From contig NZ_FTOY01000009.1 of NCBI RefSeq assembly GCF_900156885.1, positions 1 through 64,000 of the forward strand: a stretch of 64,000 nt of DNA. Direction: 5' to 3'. Every line of letters starts with the position of its first letter. Positions within the stretch are counted from its first letter, which is position 1. The notes under the pieces are model-generated. The model was given only the letters and a program-made list of their open reading frames with translations, was not told the origin of the DNA and made no database searches. Shown one piece after another: positions 20,101 through 27,195 of this stretch. Both the position numbers and the translations under genes were made by a program. This stretch comes from Limosilactobacillus caccae (lineage in GTDB: Bacteria > Bacillota > Bacilli > Lactobacillales > Lactobacillaceae).

Positions 20101-22595
20101 TTAACCCTCAAAACCCAGGTAAGCCTGGTGAACCAATCAACCCGAACGACCCAGAAGGTCCGAAGTACCCAGCCGGATCAGACCAAGTAACGACTGATGT
20201 TACCCGGACGATCGAATACGTTGATAACAATGGTAACCAGATTGCTGACCCAATTGATCAAACTGCCCACTTCGAAGGTAATGGGGTACTTGATAAGGTA
20301 ACCGGTGAATGGATCACCCCAATTACCTGGACTGGTGATGGTGACTTAGCTGGTGCGAAGACGCCAGTAGTAGACGGCTACCACGTAACTGGTGTAAGTG
20401 GTGACAGTAAGGACAACGTTAACGTTGATGCGACAACTGTTGACCACGGCACTGACAGCTACAAGGTTACGGTAACCTATGCACAAAACGGTAAGATCGT
20501 TCCAGTTGACCCATCTGGTAACCCAATTCCAGGTGCACCAACACCAACTTACCCAACTGATCCAAGTGATCCTGCAAAGGTAACGCCAAACGAACCAGTA
20601 CCATCAGTTCCAGGCTTTACCCCATCAACGCCAACTGTAACGCCACAAAACCCTGGTGTTGATACTCCGGTTGTCTACAACCCAATTATCAACGACCAGC
20701 ACGCAACGGTAACTTACATTGACGATGATACTAACAAGACCCTTGATATCGCTAAGTTGACTGGTAAGCCTGGTTCAACCAGTGACTACCGGACAGCTGA
20801 CACGATCAAGAACTTTATCAACCAAGGTTACAAGTTAGTAAGCAATGATTACCCAGCAAACGGGGTTGTCTTCGATGATGATGACAGTGTTGACCAAAAC
20901 TTCACGGTCCACTTCACACACACGACAACGGACTTCAACCCGAACAACCCAGGTAAGCCGGGCGAACCATTGAACCCTAACTACCCAGAAGGGCCAAAGG
21001 TAACCAATGATGACGTTGATTACCAGCGGGACGTAACGGCAACGGTTCACTACGTTGGTGCCGGCAATAATAACCCGGCTGACAATGTCCAAAATGCTCA
21101 ATGGACGCGGACAATCACCGTTGATAACGTAACTGGTGAAATCGTTAAGAGCACGGAATGGCTCAGCAACAAGGATAGCTACGATGCCGTTAAGACCCCA
21201 GTTGTCGACGGCTACTACGCTGACCAGGCACAAGTGGACGGCCACAAGGTAACATTGGAGAACCAAGAATCAACTGTAACGTACGCACCAAACGGTAAGA
21301 TCGTGCCAGTTGATCCCCAAGGTAACCCAATTCCAAATGCGCCAACACCACAGTACCCAACTGATCCAAGCGACCCAACGAATGTAACACCAAATGAACC
21401 GGTACCATCAATTCCTGGTTACACACCTTCTGTACCAACGGTAACACCACAAAACCCTGGTGTTGATACCCCAGTTGTTTACACGAAGGACACGGTTGTA
21501 CCAAAGCCAGAAAGTGAACAAAGTGCGGTTGTTAACTACATCGACCAAGATAATAACAACGCCCAAATTGCAACGTCTGGTAAGTTGACTGGTAAGTTAG
21601 GGGAGAAGATCGACTACAGTACCGCTGATACGATTAAGGCCCTTGAAAACCAAGGTTACGAATTAGTAACGGATGGTTTCCCAGCAGGCGCAACCTATGA
21701 CAATGATGACGATGTTGAACAAGTCTTCACCGTTGTCTTGAAGCATGGTCACGCCCCAGTTGGCCCTAACAATCCACACACCCCAGGTACACCAATCAAT
21801 CCTGGCGAACCGGACGGACCAAAGTGGCCATCAGAAGATAATTACCAGAAGGAATACACTTCAACAGTTCACTTCGTTGACAACAACGGTAACAAGTTGA
21901 GTGACGATGATACTCAATATTCAACTTGGGGCCGGACATTGATCATCGACAAGGTTACTGGTGAAATCACCAACCCAGATGAAAACTGGACTTCTGACAA
22001 GGACAGCTATGACGCTGTTAAGGTACCGGTAGTTGATGGCTACGTAGCTGACAAGGCGGTAGTTCCAGCTAAGAAGGCTGTTCAAGAAAACCTTGAAGAA
22101 ACAGTTACCTACAGTCAGATTGGTAACATCGTCCCAGTTGACCCTAGTGGCAACCGGATCCCTAATGTCCCTGTTCAACAATACAAGAACGACCCAGCAG
22201 ATCCAACGAAGGTTCAACCAGACGAAAGTGTTCCAGAAATCCCTGGCATGACACCAAGTGTAACAACGGTAACGCCAGTTAACCCAACTGAAGATACGCC
22301 AGTTGTTTACACGATGCCAACGCCAGTAACGCCACAGACGCCAAGCGAACCAGCTGAACCGGCTAAGCCAGCTGAAGAACCAGCTAAGCCTGCACCAAAG
22401 GCACCGGCAACGCCACAAAAGGAAGCTACTCCGGCTCCTGAAAAGGCTGCGCCAGCCCCAGCTGCTCAACCAGCCGCTAAGACATTGCCACAAACTGGGA
22501 ATGAAACTAGTGACTCCGCTGCCGCCTTAGGCCTTGCTGCCCTTGGCTTATCTGGCATGTTGGTTGCTGGTAAGAAGCGCCGCAAGGAAGACTAA
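17115..22595 (+). CDS. Mub-type LPxTG mucus-binding adhesin (1826 aa)
   Basis: Cell-wall adhesin, paralogue of the preceding giant gene and intact from signal to anchor. Residues 1-50 are a YSIRK-type signal peptide (IKKLTVGVASVLLG, cleavage near TASADTA). Residues about 50-180 are an Ala/Asp-rich spacer, and about 180-540 a unique N-terminal domain with no family I can name. From about residue 543 come MucBP-like units (AEVKYIDDTTG and relatives, about four) alternating with Mub-B2-like units (T-R-T-I-x-Y-V then D-K-V-T-G, about five). Four linkers carry the sequence I-V-P-V-D-P-x-G-N-x-I-P. The C-terminus is Pro/Ala-rich, then LPQTG (residue 1791), a hydrophobic helix and KKRRKED. Its own promoter and terminator make it a single-gene unit. 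The closeness of signal, repeats and anchor to the 5' neighbour indicates tandem duplication followed by repeat expansion or loss. Confidence 0.93.
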   Translation: MLSHNNLQEQINKSEPTKQRFAIKKLTVGVASVLLGVTFAGTASADTADTNANSGADNDGAGQTDHTLNLANAKSATMKQAPIADNLQATVANPAGNVTTPVASGYEDAVDKAVGEAMDNASAAMAANKNDQQATVSDKDAEETVAKTEVFLPTTTPAADHAINTLADQKVQASKKVNNNVTQTYSIKVTAVDDLTGKAPVTSNYAFNYNFKNGVYSANLKDGSNTYSFGTAPTGYKLLNPEILQDNFLMKDNMGVVNGKDVDITLHYAPISPILIYYVDEDSGEVLSTSSVGANTSSTASQAYLAGDPTAVGPSKFRAAAIDIPGYVLDGNEYQIENYTNVQSKGNLNYQKVTFKYKKIMDNQNPKDSQKGSGAQYGEYFGPEWSTIDPADVFQVSGVQGMKYQNEQNGDVEARMDAVINKYKNQGYTYVGTFNYHQNDDYYNWNEASTALNLVPNKPVTVQFIDEQGNKLAANETIAFNHDNPDQTNNGINPDKHFYSKGEWKATPKEFAGYTLRTTYGATNGQFTPYAYVVTFEYAKQANAEVKYIDDTTGDQLHADNLDGFVGDKIDYSTANRIANYENDGYVLVSDSFGKDGQTYQDGSNVFEVHLKHGTQPINPMKPGNFAVTDLQSDVTRTINYVNEQGEKVADPVSQAVHFDANGIVDKVTGKLVTIDDKGNITGKGELTWTPAQSVDGVVSPAIDRMHVVKVSQDADGNNVKGVSLNHDDKSYTVTVTYADNGTTEENAQNIPASQTVHFVDEAGNELVKDNVQTSEFVRTADVVDSTTGDIITEGKWNETSHVFGEVNVPVVKGYVAKVKTAGGLEATTDEPNVEMTVVYHKVGKIVPVDPSGNPIPKAPTPDYPNDPEDPTSVTPDQKVPDVPGYVPSVPTITPENPTKDTEVVYNQIQNADLVIVDQDNGSKQIVADGVTTKFADSGIEDNEIKFNGIADAINALEAKGYVYVDSTFKTGDKFDGDGETDQHFTITMKHGSQPVNPQNPGKPGEPINPNDPEGPKYPAGSDQVTTDVTRTIEYVDNNGNQIADPIDQTAHFEGNGVLDKVTGEWITPITWTGDGDLAGAKTPVVDGYHVTGVSGDSKDNVNVDATTVDHGTDSYKVTVTYAQNGKIVPVDPSGNPIPGAPTPTYPTDPSDPAKVTPNEPVPSVPGFTPSTPTVTPQNPGVDTPVVYNPIINDQHATVTYIDDDTNKTLDIAKLTGKPGSTSDYRTADTIKNFINQGYKLVSNDYPANGVVFDDDDSVDQNFTVHFTHTTTDFNPNNPGKPGEPLNPNYPEGPKVTNDDVDYQRDVTATVHYVGAGNNNPADNVQNAQWTRTITVDNVTGEIVKSTEWLSNKDSYDAVKTPVVDGYYADQAQVDGHKVTLENQESTVTYAPNGKIVPVDPQGNPIPNAPTPQYPTDPSDPTNVTPNEPVPSIPGYTPSVPTVTPQNPGVDTPVVYTKDTVVPKPESEQSAVVNYIDQDNNNAQIATSGKLTGKLGEKIDYSTADTIKALENQGYELVTDGFPAGATYDNDDDVEQVFTVVLKHGHAPVGPNNPHTPGTPINPGEPDGPKWPSEDNYQKEYTSTVHFVDNNGNKLSDDDTQYSTWGRTLIIDKVTGEITNPDENWTSDKDSYDAVKVPVVDGYVADKAVVPAKKAVQENLEETVTYSQIGNIVPVDPSGNRIPNVPVQQYKNDPADPTKVQPDESVPEIPGMTPSVTTVTPVNPTEDTPVVYTMPTPVTPQTPSEPAEPAKPAEEPAKPAPKAPATPQKEATPAPEKAAPAPAAQPAAKTLPQTGNETSDSAAALGLAALGLSGMLVAGKKRRKED

Positions 22596-22727
22596 TTAAT
22601 GTTGAACAAATAAAAGTTATGCGGAGAGTTGTGGTTAATTGATGAAGGTTTATTGCAAAGGCTTAACAACAATGCAATGGATATAGTGGCTTAACGATTC
22701 ATAGCAACAAACTCGACGCATAAAAGC

Positions 22728-22758
22728 AAAGCCTCGTGAACTTTCACGAGGCTTTGTT
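22728..22758 (+). terminator. Terminator after the second adhesin
   Basis: A perfect 12-bp stem (AAAGCCTCGTGA and its complement) with a 4-nt loop and a T-rich tail, about 130 bp after the stop codon. Confidence 0.88.
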
Positions 22759-22852
22759 ATGTCAGTGATTACAAGCGACAATCGCTGCTGGCTTAGGATT
22801 GTGCTCGCTTTATTTCTTGCAAGACATAGTTAATTGTGATTGCTGAATGTGA

Positions 22853-23009
22853 TACAATAGACTACGAATGTGTTGTGGGCAGGTGGCTCACAATTTAATG
22901 GCGGAGAACGTAGCCGAAGTAATGGATGGGTTTGCCAATGACCTAATCTAACTTAAAGCTCGACCATCGAGCATCGTTCAGATTTAAATGATGAAGGAGT
23001 TTTTATACT
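22853..23009 (+). promoter_or_regulatory. efp promoter and structured 5' leader
   Basis: An extended -10 (TGATACAAT, hexamer 22853-22858) with a weak TTAATT at -35 starts a leader of about 145 nt. The leader contains three compact hairpins: 22873-22893 (8 bp including one G-U, 5-nt loop), 22958-22972 (perfect 6 bp, 3-nt loop) and 22973-22991 (ATCGTT with AATGAT). The ribosome site GAAGGAG follows. No terminator-like element is visible, so any control would act on translation or stability. I cannot match it to a named RNA family. Confidence 0.5.
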
Positions 23010-23567
23010 ATGATTCAAACAATCGATTTGAAAAAGGGCATGGTTTTTGAACGTGACGGTAAGTTATTAAAGGTTCTACAAATCAACCACCACAAGCCAG
23101 GTAAGGGTAACACTTTGATGCAAATGGACATCCAAGACCTTCGCTCAGGCTCAATCGTTCACACGACGATGCGTCCTTCTGAAAAGGTTGAACAAGTTAA
23201 CGTTGACAAGCGTAACGCACAATACCTTTACGATGAAGGTGACTCAGCTGTCTTCATGGACCTTGAAAGCTACGAACAATACAGCTTAAACCATGAATTG
23301 CTTGGTGATGACAAGAACTACCTTGTTGAAAACATGAATGTTATCTTAAACTTCGTTAACGGTGACATCATCGGTGTTGAATTACCAACAACAGTTGAAT
23401 TGACTGTTCAAGAAACTGAACCAATGATCAAGGGTGCCACTATTGATGGTGGTGGTAAGCCAGCAACAATGGAAACTGGTTTAGTTGTTAACGTTCCTGC
23501 ATTTATCAAGAACGGTGACAAGTTAATCATCAACACTACTGATGGTAGTTACAAGTCACGTGCCTAA
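23010..23567 (+). CDS. efp: Translation elongation factor P
   Basis: EF-P enters the ribosomal E site and speeds peptide-bond formation at polyproline stretches. The 185-aa length is standard. The N-terminal KOW-like domain covers about residues 1-65, with the tRNA-contacting loop HHKPGKGNT. Lys32 sits where Bacillus EF-P carries its 5-aminopentanol modification. Two OB-fold domains follow, ending with the conserved NTTDGSYKSRA. It is a single-gene unit with its own leader and terminator. Its proximity to two adhesins with very Pro-rich linkers may be coincidence, but translating such linkers is the kind of task that needs EF-P. Confidence 0.97.
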   Translation: MIQTIDLKKGMVFERDGKLLKVLQINHHKPGKGNTLMQMDIQDLRSGSIVHTTMRPSEKVEQVNVDKRNAQYLYDEGDSAVFMDLESYEQYSLNHELLGDDKNYLVENMNVILNFVNGDIIGVELPTTVELTVQETEPMIKGATIDGGGKPATMETGLVVNVPAFIKNGDKLIINTTDGSYKSRA

Positions 23568-23579
23568 TTATTAGGCTGG

Positions 23580-23614
23580 AAAGCTCTCTTTGCGGAAGCA
23601 GGAGGGCTTTTTTA
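23580..23614. terminator. Terminator between efp and the convergent yolD-like gene
   Basis: The stem AAAGCTCTC / GAGGGCTTT (23580-23588 with 23602-23610) is followed by a T run. It overlaps the last codon of the convergent gene ending at 23612, so efp and the polymerase operon meet here. Confidence 0.75.
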
Positions 23615-23770
23615 TTTGTCCTTTTTATTTTCCCGTTCTTCCTTGCGGATTGCGGCGGTGTGTTCAGAAAGGAGAAAACCACCCCATTTGATCTTGCCTC
23701 GGTCATGGTAATAGTACTTGAAAAAGGTCTCGGCGACCCGGTCTGCTTCTGCTGGTGAATAAAACTTCAT
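23612..23770 (-). CDS. Small YolD-like protein (52 aa)
   Basis: Start chosen at the ATG (complement of 23768-23770), directly after the stop of the 107-aa gene (one base between them), which suggests coupled translation. The longer open frame upstream is an overlap with that gene and is not used. The segment HDRGKIKWGGFLLSEH matches the D-R-G-x-I-K-W-x-x-x-x-L-x-E-H signature at the start of YolD-family proteins, which typically sit beside Y-family polymerases (UvrX/UmuC) in Firmicutes. At 52 aa it is about half the usual YolD length and ends in a charged tail (KEERENKKDK), so only the N-terminal YolD segment is present. Role is inferred from family and context: an accessory to translesion synthesis. 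Confidence 0.75.
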   Translation of the reverse strand: MKFYSPAEADRVAETFFKYYYHDRGKIKWGGFLLSEHTAAIRKEERENKKDK

Positions 23771-23771
23771 G

Positions 23772-24095
23772 TTACTTAACCTCCTCATAAAGAATTCGCC
23801 GTTCCTGGCGGGGGAAATTAAGGTATTCAAAGGTGAATTGGTAGGACTGACGGATCGCTTTGAGGACGACGAGCAGGTCGTCAAATGAACAATCCTGTAA
23901 TCGTAGGAGCGGGAGCGACTTGCTGAATGTCCGTGGTGGCTGGATGTTGAAAAAGAGACTATAACCGTTATCTGGATGGTAGTGGTTAATTGAAATCCAG
24001 TAGCGGGTTCGGGGGATATTTGTAAAGCTATTGTCAATCCGGGTTAAGGCGTTATTAATTTCCTTATTCAAAGCTGTTGCCACCACTGTGACCAC
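23772..24095 (-). CDS. Uncharacterised 107-aa protein in the Y-family polymerase operon
   Basis: Its start overlaps the end of the polymerase gene by 32 bp, and it is followed after one base by the YolD-like gene, so all three are probably one SOS-regulated mRNA. The protein has no signal peptide or membrane segment and is a mixed alpha/beta soluble protein. It includes TRYWISINHYHPDNGYSLFF and a C-terminal REQ-rich stretch. It may replace the C-terminal half missing from the short YolD-like partner, but I do not recognise the sequence and cannot assign a function beyond the operon. Confidence 0.7.
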   Translation of the reverse strand: MVTVVATALNKEINNALTRIDNSFTNIPRTRYWISINHYHPDNGYSLFFNIQPPRTFSKSLPLLRLQDCSFDDLLVVLKAIRQSYQFTFEYLNFPRQERRILYEEVK

Positions 24096-25359
24096 CTACC
24101 AATCCACTACGGGCGATGAATGTTCCGCCAGGTTTAAGACTATTGGCCCGCATGATTGCGGTCTTGCCAAATCGCCGCCGGATCTCATCCATTACGTCCT
24201 CCACCTTGACTTTATCTTGGCGCGGTGAGCTAAAAATATCGAGCTGCTCGCCATACCGGCTAGTAAGTCGTGTCACGGAAACACCAATGTGGCGGACAGC
24301 GGCGCCTTCTTCCCAGTATTTGTCGAATAGGTAGAGGAGTTGTGCAGTGATCTTGTCGGTCTCGGCGGTCGATGTGCTGAGTTTAAGGGAGTGAGCGAAG
24401 CCGGCACCGTACCTATCTTGAATACTTAGGGAGTAGCCGATTGAAAGGTAGACCCCACCGGCCTGTTTGTTATGGGCCCTTAACCTGGAACAGATCTGTG
24501 CACCAAGTTCCTTGATTACGACTTCGATCTCGTCTTTTTGACAGTAGTCACGGGGAAGAACCTGCGAGTTGCCGATGCTCTTATCCCGTCTTAATACCTG
24601 GGTGTGCATGTTAGTCCGGTCAATCCCCCAGGCGGTCGCGTAAAGCTGGGTCCCCATCAGCCCGAGCTTTTCTTTGAGGAGGTATGGGTCAGCATTCGCA
24701 AGTTGATGGATATTATGGATGTTGAGGGCGGCTAACCTTGCGGCAGTCCGGTGATTGATCCCCCAAATATCGGTGATATCAGCAATCGGCCAGATCTTAT
24801 TGGGGACGGTATCGTAAGTAATGACCCCGATAAATTCGGAATTATGCTTGGAGTATATATCCAGGGCAATCTTTGCCTGGAGGGGGTTGTTACCAAGGCC
24901 AACGGTCGTAATGAGGTCTAAGCGTTCCTTTACCTCGTGCTGGATCCGGCGAACGACCTGGAGAATATTATTGCCAAAGAGGCGCCAGGAGTGGGTCAGA
25001 TTAAGGATCGACTCGTCAATCGAATAGGGAATCAGGTCCTCATCGGCCACGTATTCGCGAAAGATATTGTTGACCGCGATATTGCGCTCAATGTAAAGGT
25101 TCATCCGTGGGGGGACAACTAATAGACGCTTGTCATTAGGAAGGTCGCGCCGGCGGTTGACATTGGAGATGTTAAACATCCGCTTGGCGGCGGGGGAAGA
25201 AGCGAGCACGAGACCCCCATTAGTGTTGGCGGCTTCGGACATGACCACTAGCGGAGTCGTCAAAGGGTCAAGTCCCCGTGCCGTACACTCAACCGTCGCG
25301 TAAAAAGACTTATTATCAATAACTAGGTATACCCCGGTTGGTTCCTGTGAGTAATCCAT
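24064..25359 (-). CDS. Y-family translesion DNA polymerase (UmuC/UvrX type)
   Basis: Error-prone polymerase that copies past DNA lesions. Start chosen at the ATG complementary to 25357-25359 (protein MDYSQEP) because GAGG sits 8 bases upstream; upstream in-frame codons lie within the promoter. The 431-aa length fits the UvrX/UmuC-like subgroup. Catalytic residues are visible: Asp15 in YLVIDNKSFYATVE, and Asp115-Glu116 in YSIDES. The finger segment with ASSPAAKRMFNISN and the helix-hairpin-helix WGINHRTAARL (about residues 220-235) are also present, and the C-terminal little-finger domain follows. It is the first gene of a three-gene operon and its promoter carries two LexA boxes. This subgroup is often found on plasmids and prophages as well as chromosomes, but no mobile element is visible here. 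Confidence 0.92.
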   Translation of the reverse strand: MDYSQEPTGVYLVIDNKSFYATVECTARGLDPLTTPLVVMSEAANTNGGLVLASSPAAKRMFNISNVNRRRDLPNDKRLLVVPPRMNLYIERNIAVNNIFREYVADEDLIPYSIDESILNLTHSWRLFGNNILQVVRRIQHEVKERLDLITTVGLGNNPLQAKIALDIYSKHNSEFIGVITYDTVPNKIWPIADITDIWGINHRTAARLAALNIHNIHQLANADPYLLKEKLGLMGTQLYATAWGIDRTNMHTQVLRRDKSIGNSQVLPRDYCQKDEIEVVIKELGAQICSRLRAHNKQAGGVYLSIGYSLSIQDRYGAGFAHSLKLSTSTAETDKITAQLLYLFDKYWEEGAAVRHIGVSVTRLTSRYGEQLDIFSSPRQDKVKVEDVMDEIRRRFGKTAIMRANSLKPGGTFIARSGLVGGHSGGNSFE

Positions 25360-25370
25360 AACCTTCACCT

Positions 25371-25427
25371 CGAACATTTGTTTGCAGCAATAGTATATCA
25401 TGGGAACGAGTGTTCGTAAATGGTCAA
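25371..25427 (-). promoter_or_regulatory. SOS promoter of the polymerase operon with two LexA boxes
   Basis: Reading the minus strand, TTTACG (-35), 17 bp, TATACT (-10) drives the polymerase gene. A perfect LexA/DinR box GAACGAGTGTTC (25404-25415) fills the spacer. A second box with one mismatch, CGAACATTTGTTTG (25371-25384), lies just downstream of the -10. The consensus used is the Gram-positive CGAACNNNNGTTCG. Confidence 0.88.
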
Positions 25428-25450
25428 TTTAAATTAAATGGAAAATAAAA

Positions 25451-25478
25451 ACGCACCGTGGAACTTTCCATGGTACGT
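25451..25478 (-). terminator. Terminator of the GNAT gene
   Basis: An 11-bp imperfect stem (ACGCACCGTGG with CCATGGTACGT) followed on the minus strand by a T-rich tract, 8 bp after the stop of the acetyltransferase gene. Confidence 0.7.
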
Positions 25479-25485
25479 CTAATAA

Positions 25486-26016
25486 TTACTGAATCAACCA
25501 GCCGAGTGGCCACGAGAACCATTCGAAGACCTTATCGACTTTTTGCTGGTTGATCTTTTTGTTGGTTGCTAAAACCTGAAAGGTGACTTTTTCTTCCTTA
25601 AATAACTTTGGCGTTGGGAAAAAGCCATTTTTCCTGTAAAACCGCATCCGCCGCAACCGCTGCTGGTTATTAGCAGCCTGTGGATTTGGTTGTTCGACGT
25701 CGAGAACCAGCGAGTCTTGAGGGTAGAGATGGCGGATCGCATTAATGATCCGACTCCCATACCCTCGTGAGCGCACCTGGTCGTTGACGGCAAGGTAGAG
25801 GATATAGTGCATCCCGTGGCTGTGGATGACGTAGGCAAAGCCGATGAATTGCTCGTGGTCATAAAAGGCCATGAAGTCGGCCTGGCGGTACTTGCTCTTG
25901 AGCATTAACCACATCCAGGGTTCCCGTTCATACTTGGGGAAAGCACGCATATACAATTGTTTTACTTGACTATATTCTTTTAAACTCAACCTCACGGGCT
26001 GTATGTCTAAATCCAA
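25486..26016 (-). CDS. GNAT-family N-acetyltransferase (176 aa)
   Basis: Acyl-CoA-dependent N-acetyltransferase of unknown substrate. The start is a TTG with AAGGAG 9 bases upstream. The acetyl-CoA pyrophosphate-binding loop is V-R-S-R-G-Y-G-S (motif A, about residues 81-88), preceded by the beta strand YILYLAV and followed by LVLDVEQPN and the motif B segment RMRFYRKNGF. It is a single-gene unit with its own terminator, and its start lies about 120 bp from the start of the divergent SOS operon. The family assignment is firm; the substrate cannot be read from the sequence. Confidence 0.88.
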   Translation of the reverse strand: MDLDIQPVRLSLKEYSQVKQLYMRAFPKYEREPWMWLMLKSKYRQADFMAFYDHEQFIGFAYVIHSHGMHYILYLAVNDQVRSRGYGSRIINAIRHLYPQDSLVLDVEQPNPQAANNQQRLRRMRFYRKNGFFPTPKLFKEEKVTFQVLATNKKINQQKVDKVFEWFSWPLGWLIQ

Positions 26017-26071
26017 AAAATATCACTCCTTATGAATAACCATTTTACCAGAAAGCAAAGCAATAAACAAT

Positions 26072-26100
26072 TTGCAGATGAACACTTGTTCTGTTATAGT
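26072..26100 (+). promoter_or_regulatory. SOS promoter with perfect LexA box
   Basis: TTGCAG (26072-26077), 17 bp, TATAGT (26095-26100). The spacer holds GAACACTTGTTC (26080-26091), which matches the GAAC-N4-GTTC LexA core exactly. The downstream genes should therefore be repressed by LexA and induced by DNA damage. Confidence 0.88.
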
Positions 26101-26132
26101 AAATGGAGCTTGTTAATACGGAGGAATGACAG

Positions 26133-27134
26133 ATGGAAAAGATTATTGCCCTTACCCACCAGCAACGTGAAGAGATCTTACGGCAGTTAACCGCTGCGCA
26201 GGTTGAAGCACTCGGTGATTTTACCCGGTACGCAATGCTTTCCCGTTTCCATACCCGTCACTACCTTGACCAGACTGATTGGCAGTTTGAGGGGATGGTA
26301 GTTGACCCGTGGTACCGGCGTAGTCATGACCACCGGGGAGAAAACTTGTATTGTGATTGTGGGCGCCGGTTGAAAAACCAGTTTATCCTGCGCTCCCGGT
26401 CGACTGGTCGCCGGCTATTTCTGGGGATTTCCCATTTCCAGCAGCACGCTAGTATTCCCGCTAAGGTGGCCCGGGAGATCCAGCAGGGGATAAACGAGAT
26501 CAACCTATACATGGACAGCATCTTGCTTGAGTATCGCGCTGGTCAGCGTTTTCCTGGGCAGCTTTTTCAGGAAGTGGTTGACCAGCAGGGATTTAAGCAC
26601 CGGGAGAGCACCCTATTATACCAACGGTGCAATCTCTTCAAAGAAGTTGACCTTCCCCTTCACCAGCAGGACATGGCAGAACTACGGGCCCTTTACCAGC
26701 AGGTCCAGGCAGGGCAACGACAACGGCTGACCAAGGCAGAAATTCGTGAAATCCTAGCAGGCATTGTTGACGATTGGCGACAAATCGACCAGCAGATCAG
26801 TTCCTTTAACTATGACTTGCGGCAGATGGGGTTAGGGGTACAGGCGCTTCACCGGATAAAGAGTAACGCGGTCAATTATGCCCTCCAGCGCCGGAAAAGT
26901 CGCTTCTTTGTCAGCGAATATAAGCAGTTATTAGGGTTAACCTTGACCAAGGCGCGCAGTCAGCTAGCGATCAAGCTTCGTCAATTATCCTTTTACCTTC
27001 AGCTGATGACGACAGTTCCAACAGCACGGATAAAGTGTATGCAGGCACAACAAACCCTACTTGCGCACCAGGTTAAGCTTACCAAGTCCCATTTCTTTGG
27101 GCTTGAAGAGGCAAAACGCCTGTTAAATAATTAG
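26133..27134 (+). CDS. Uncharacterised protein with CxC and HxxxH motifs, SOS-controlled
   Basis: A 333-aa soluble protein I do not recognise. The N-terminal third has a possible metal or knuckle motif, Cys74-Asp-Cys76-Gly followed about 25 residues later by His101-x3-His105 (ISHFQQH). This resembles short zinc-binding folds. The remainder is helical and rich in Gln, Arg and Leu, with likely coiled-coil segments (about residues 170-300). It is the first gene of an operon with a HerA-like ATPase 61 bp downstream, and the promoter has a perfect LexA box. The pairing and regulation suggest a role in DNA repair or in defence of damaged DNA; that is inference. It has no transmembrane segment or signal peptide. 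Confidence 0.85.
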   Translation: MEKIIALTHQQREEILRQLTAAQVEALGDFTRYAMLSRFHTRHYLDQTDWQFEGMVVDPWYRRSHDHRGENLYCDCGRRLKNQFILRSRSTGRRLFLGISHFQQHASIPAKVAREIQQGINEINLYMDSILLEYRAGQRFPGQLFQEVVDQQGFKHRESTLLYQRCNLFKEVDLPLHQQDMAELRALYQQVQAGQRQRLTKAEIREILAGIVDDWRQIDQQISSFNYDLRQMGLGVQALHRIKSNAVNYALQRRKSRFFVSEYKQLLGLTLTKARSQLAIKLRQLSFYLQLMTTVPTARIKCMQAQQTLLAHQVKLTKSHFFGLEEAKRLLNN

Positions 27135-27195
27135 ACTTTTGGCGAAGCACTCGTCATAATAAAAGGGTTAGTAGCAGATAGGAGAGGAGCGATTG

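Noticed and set aside
24031-25122. Plus-strand ORFs opposite the Y-family polymerase gene
   Set aside because: Antisense shadows of the polymerase gene; Arg/Ser-rich with no ribosome sites.
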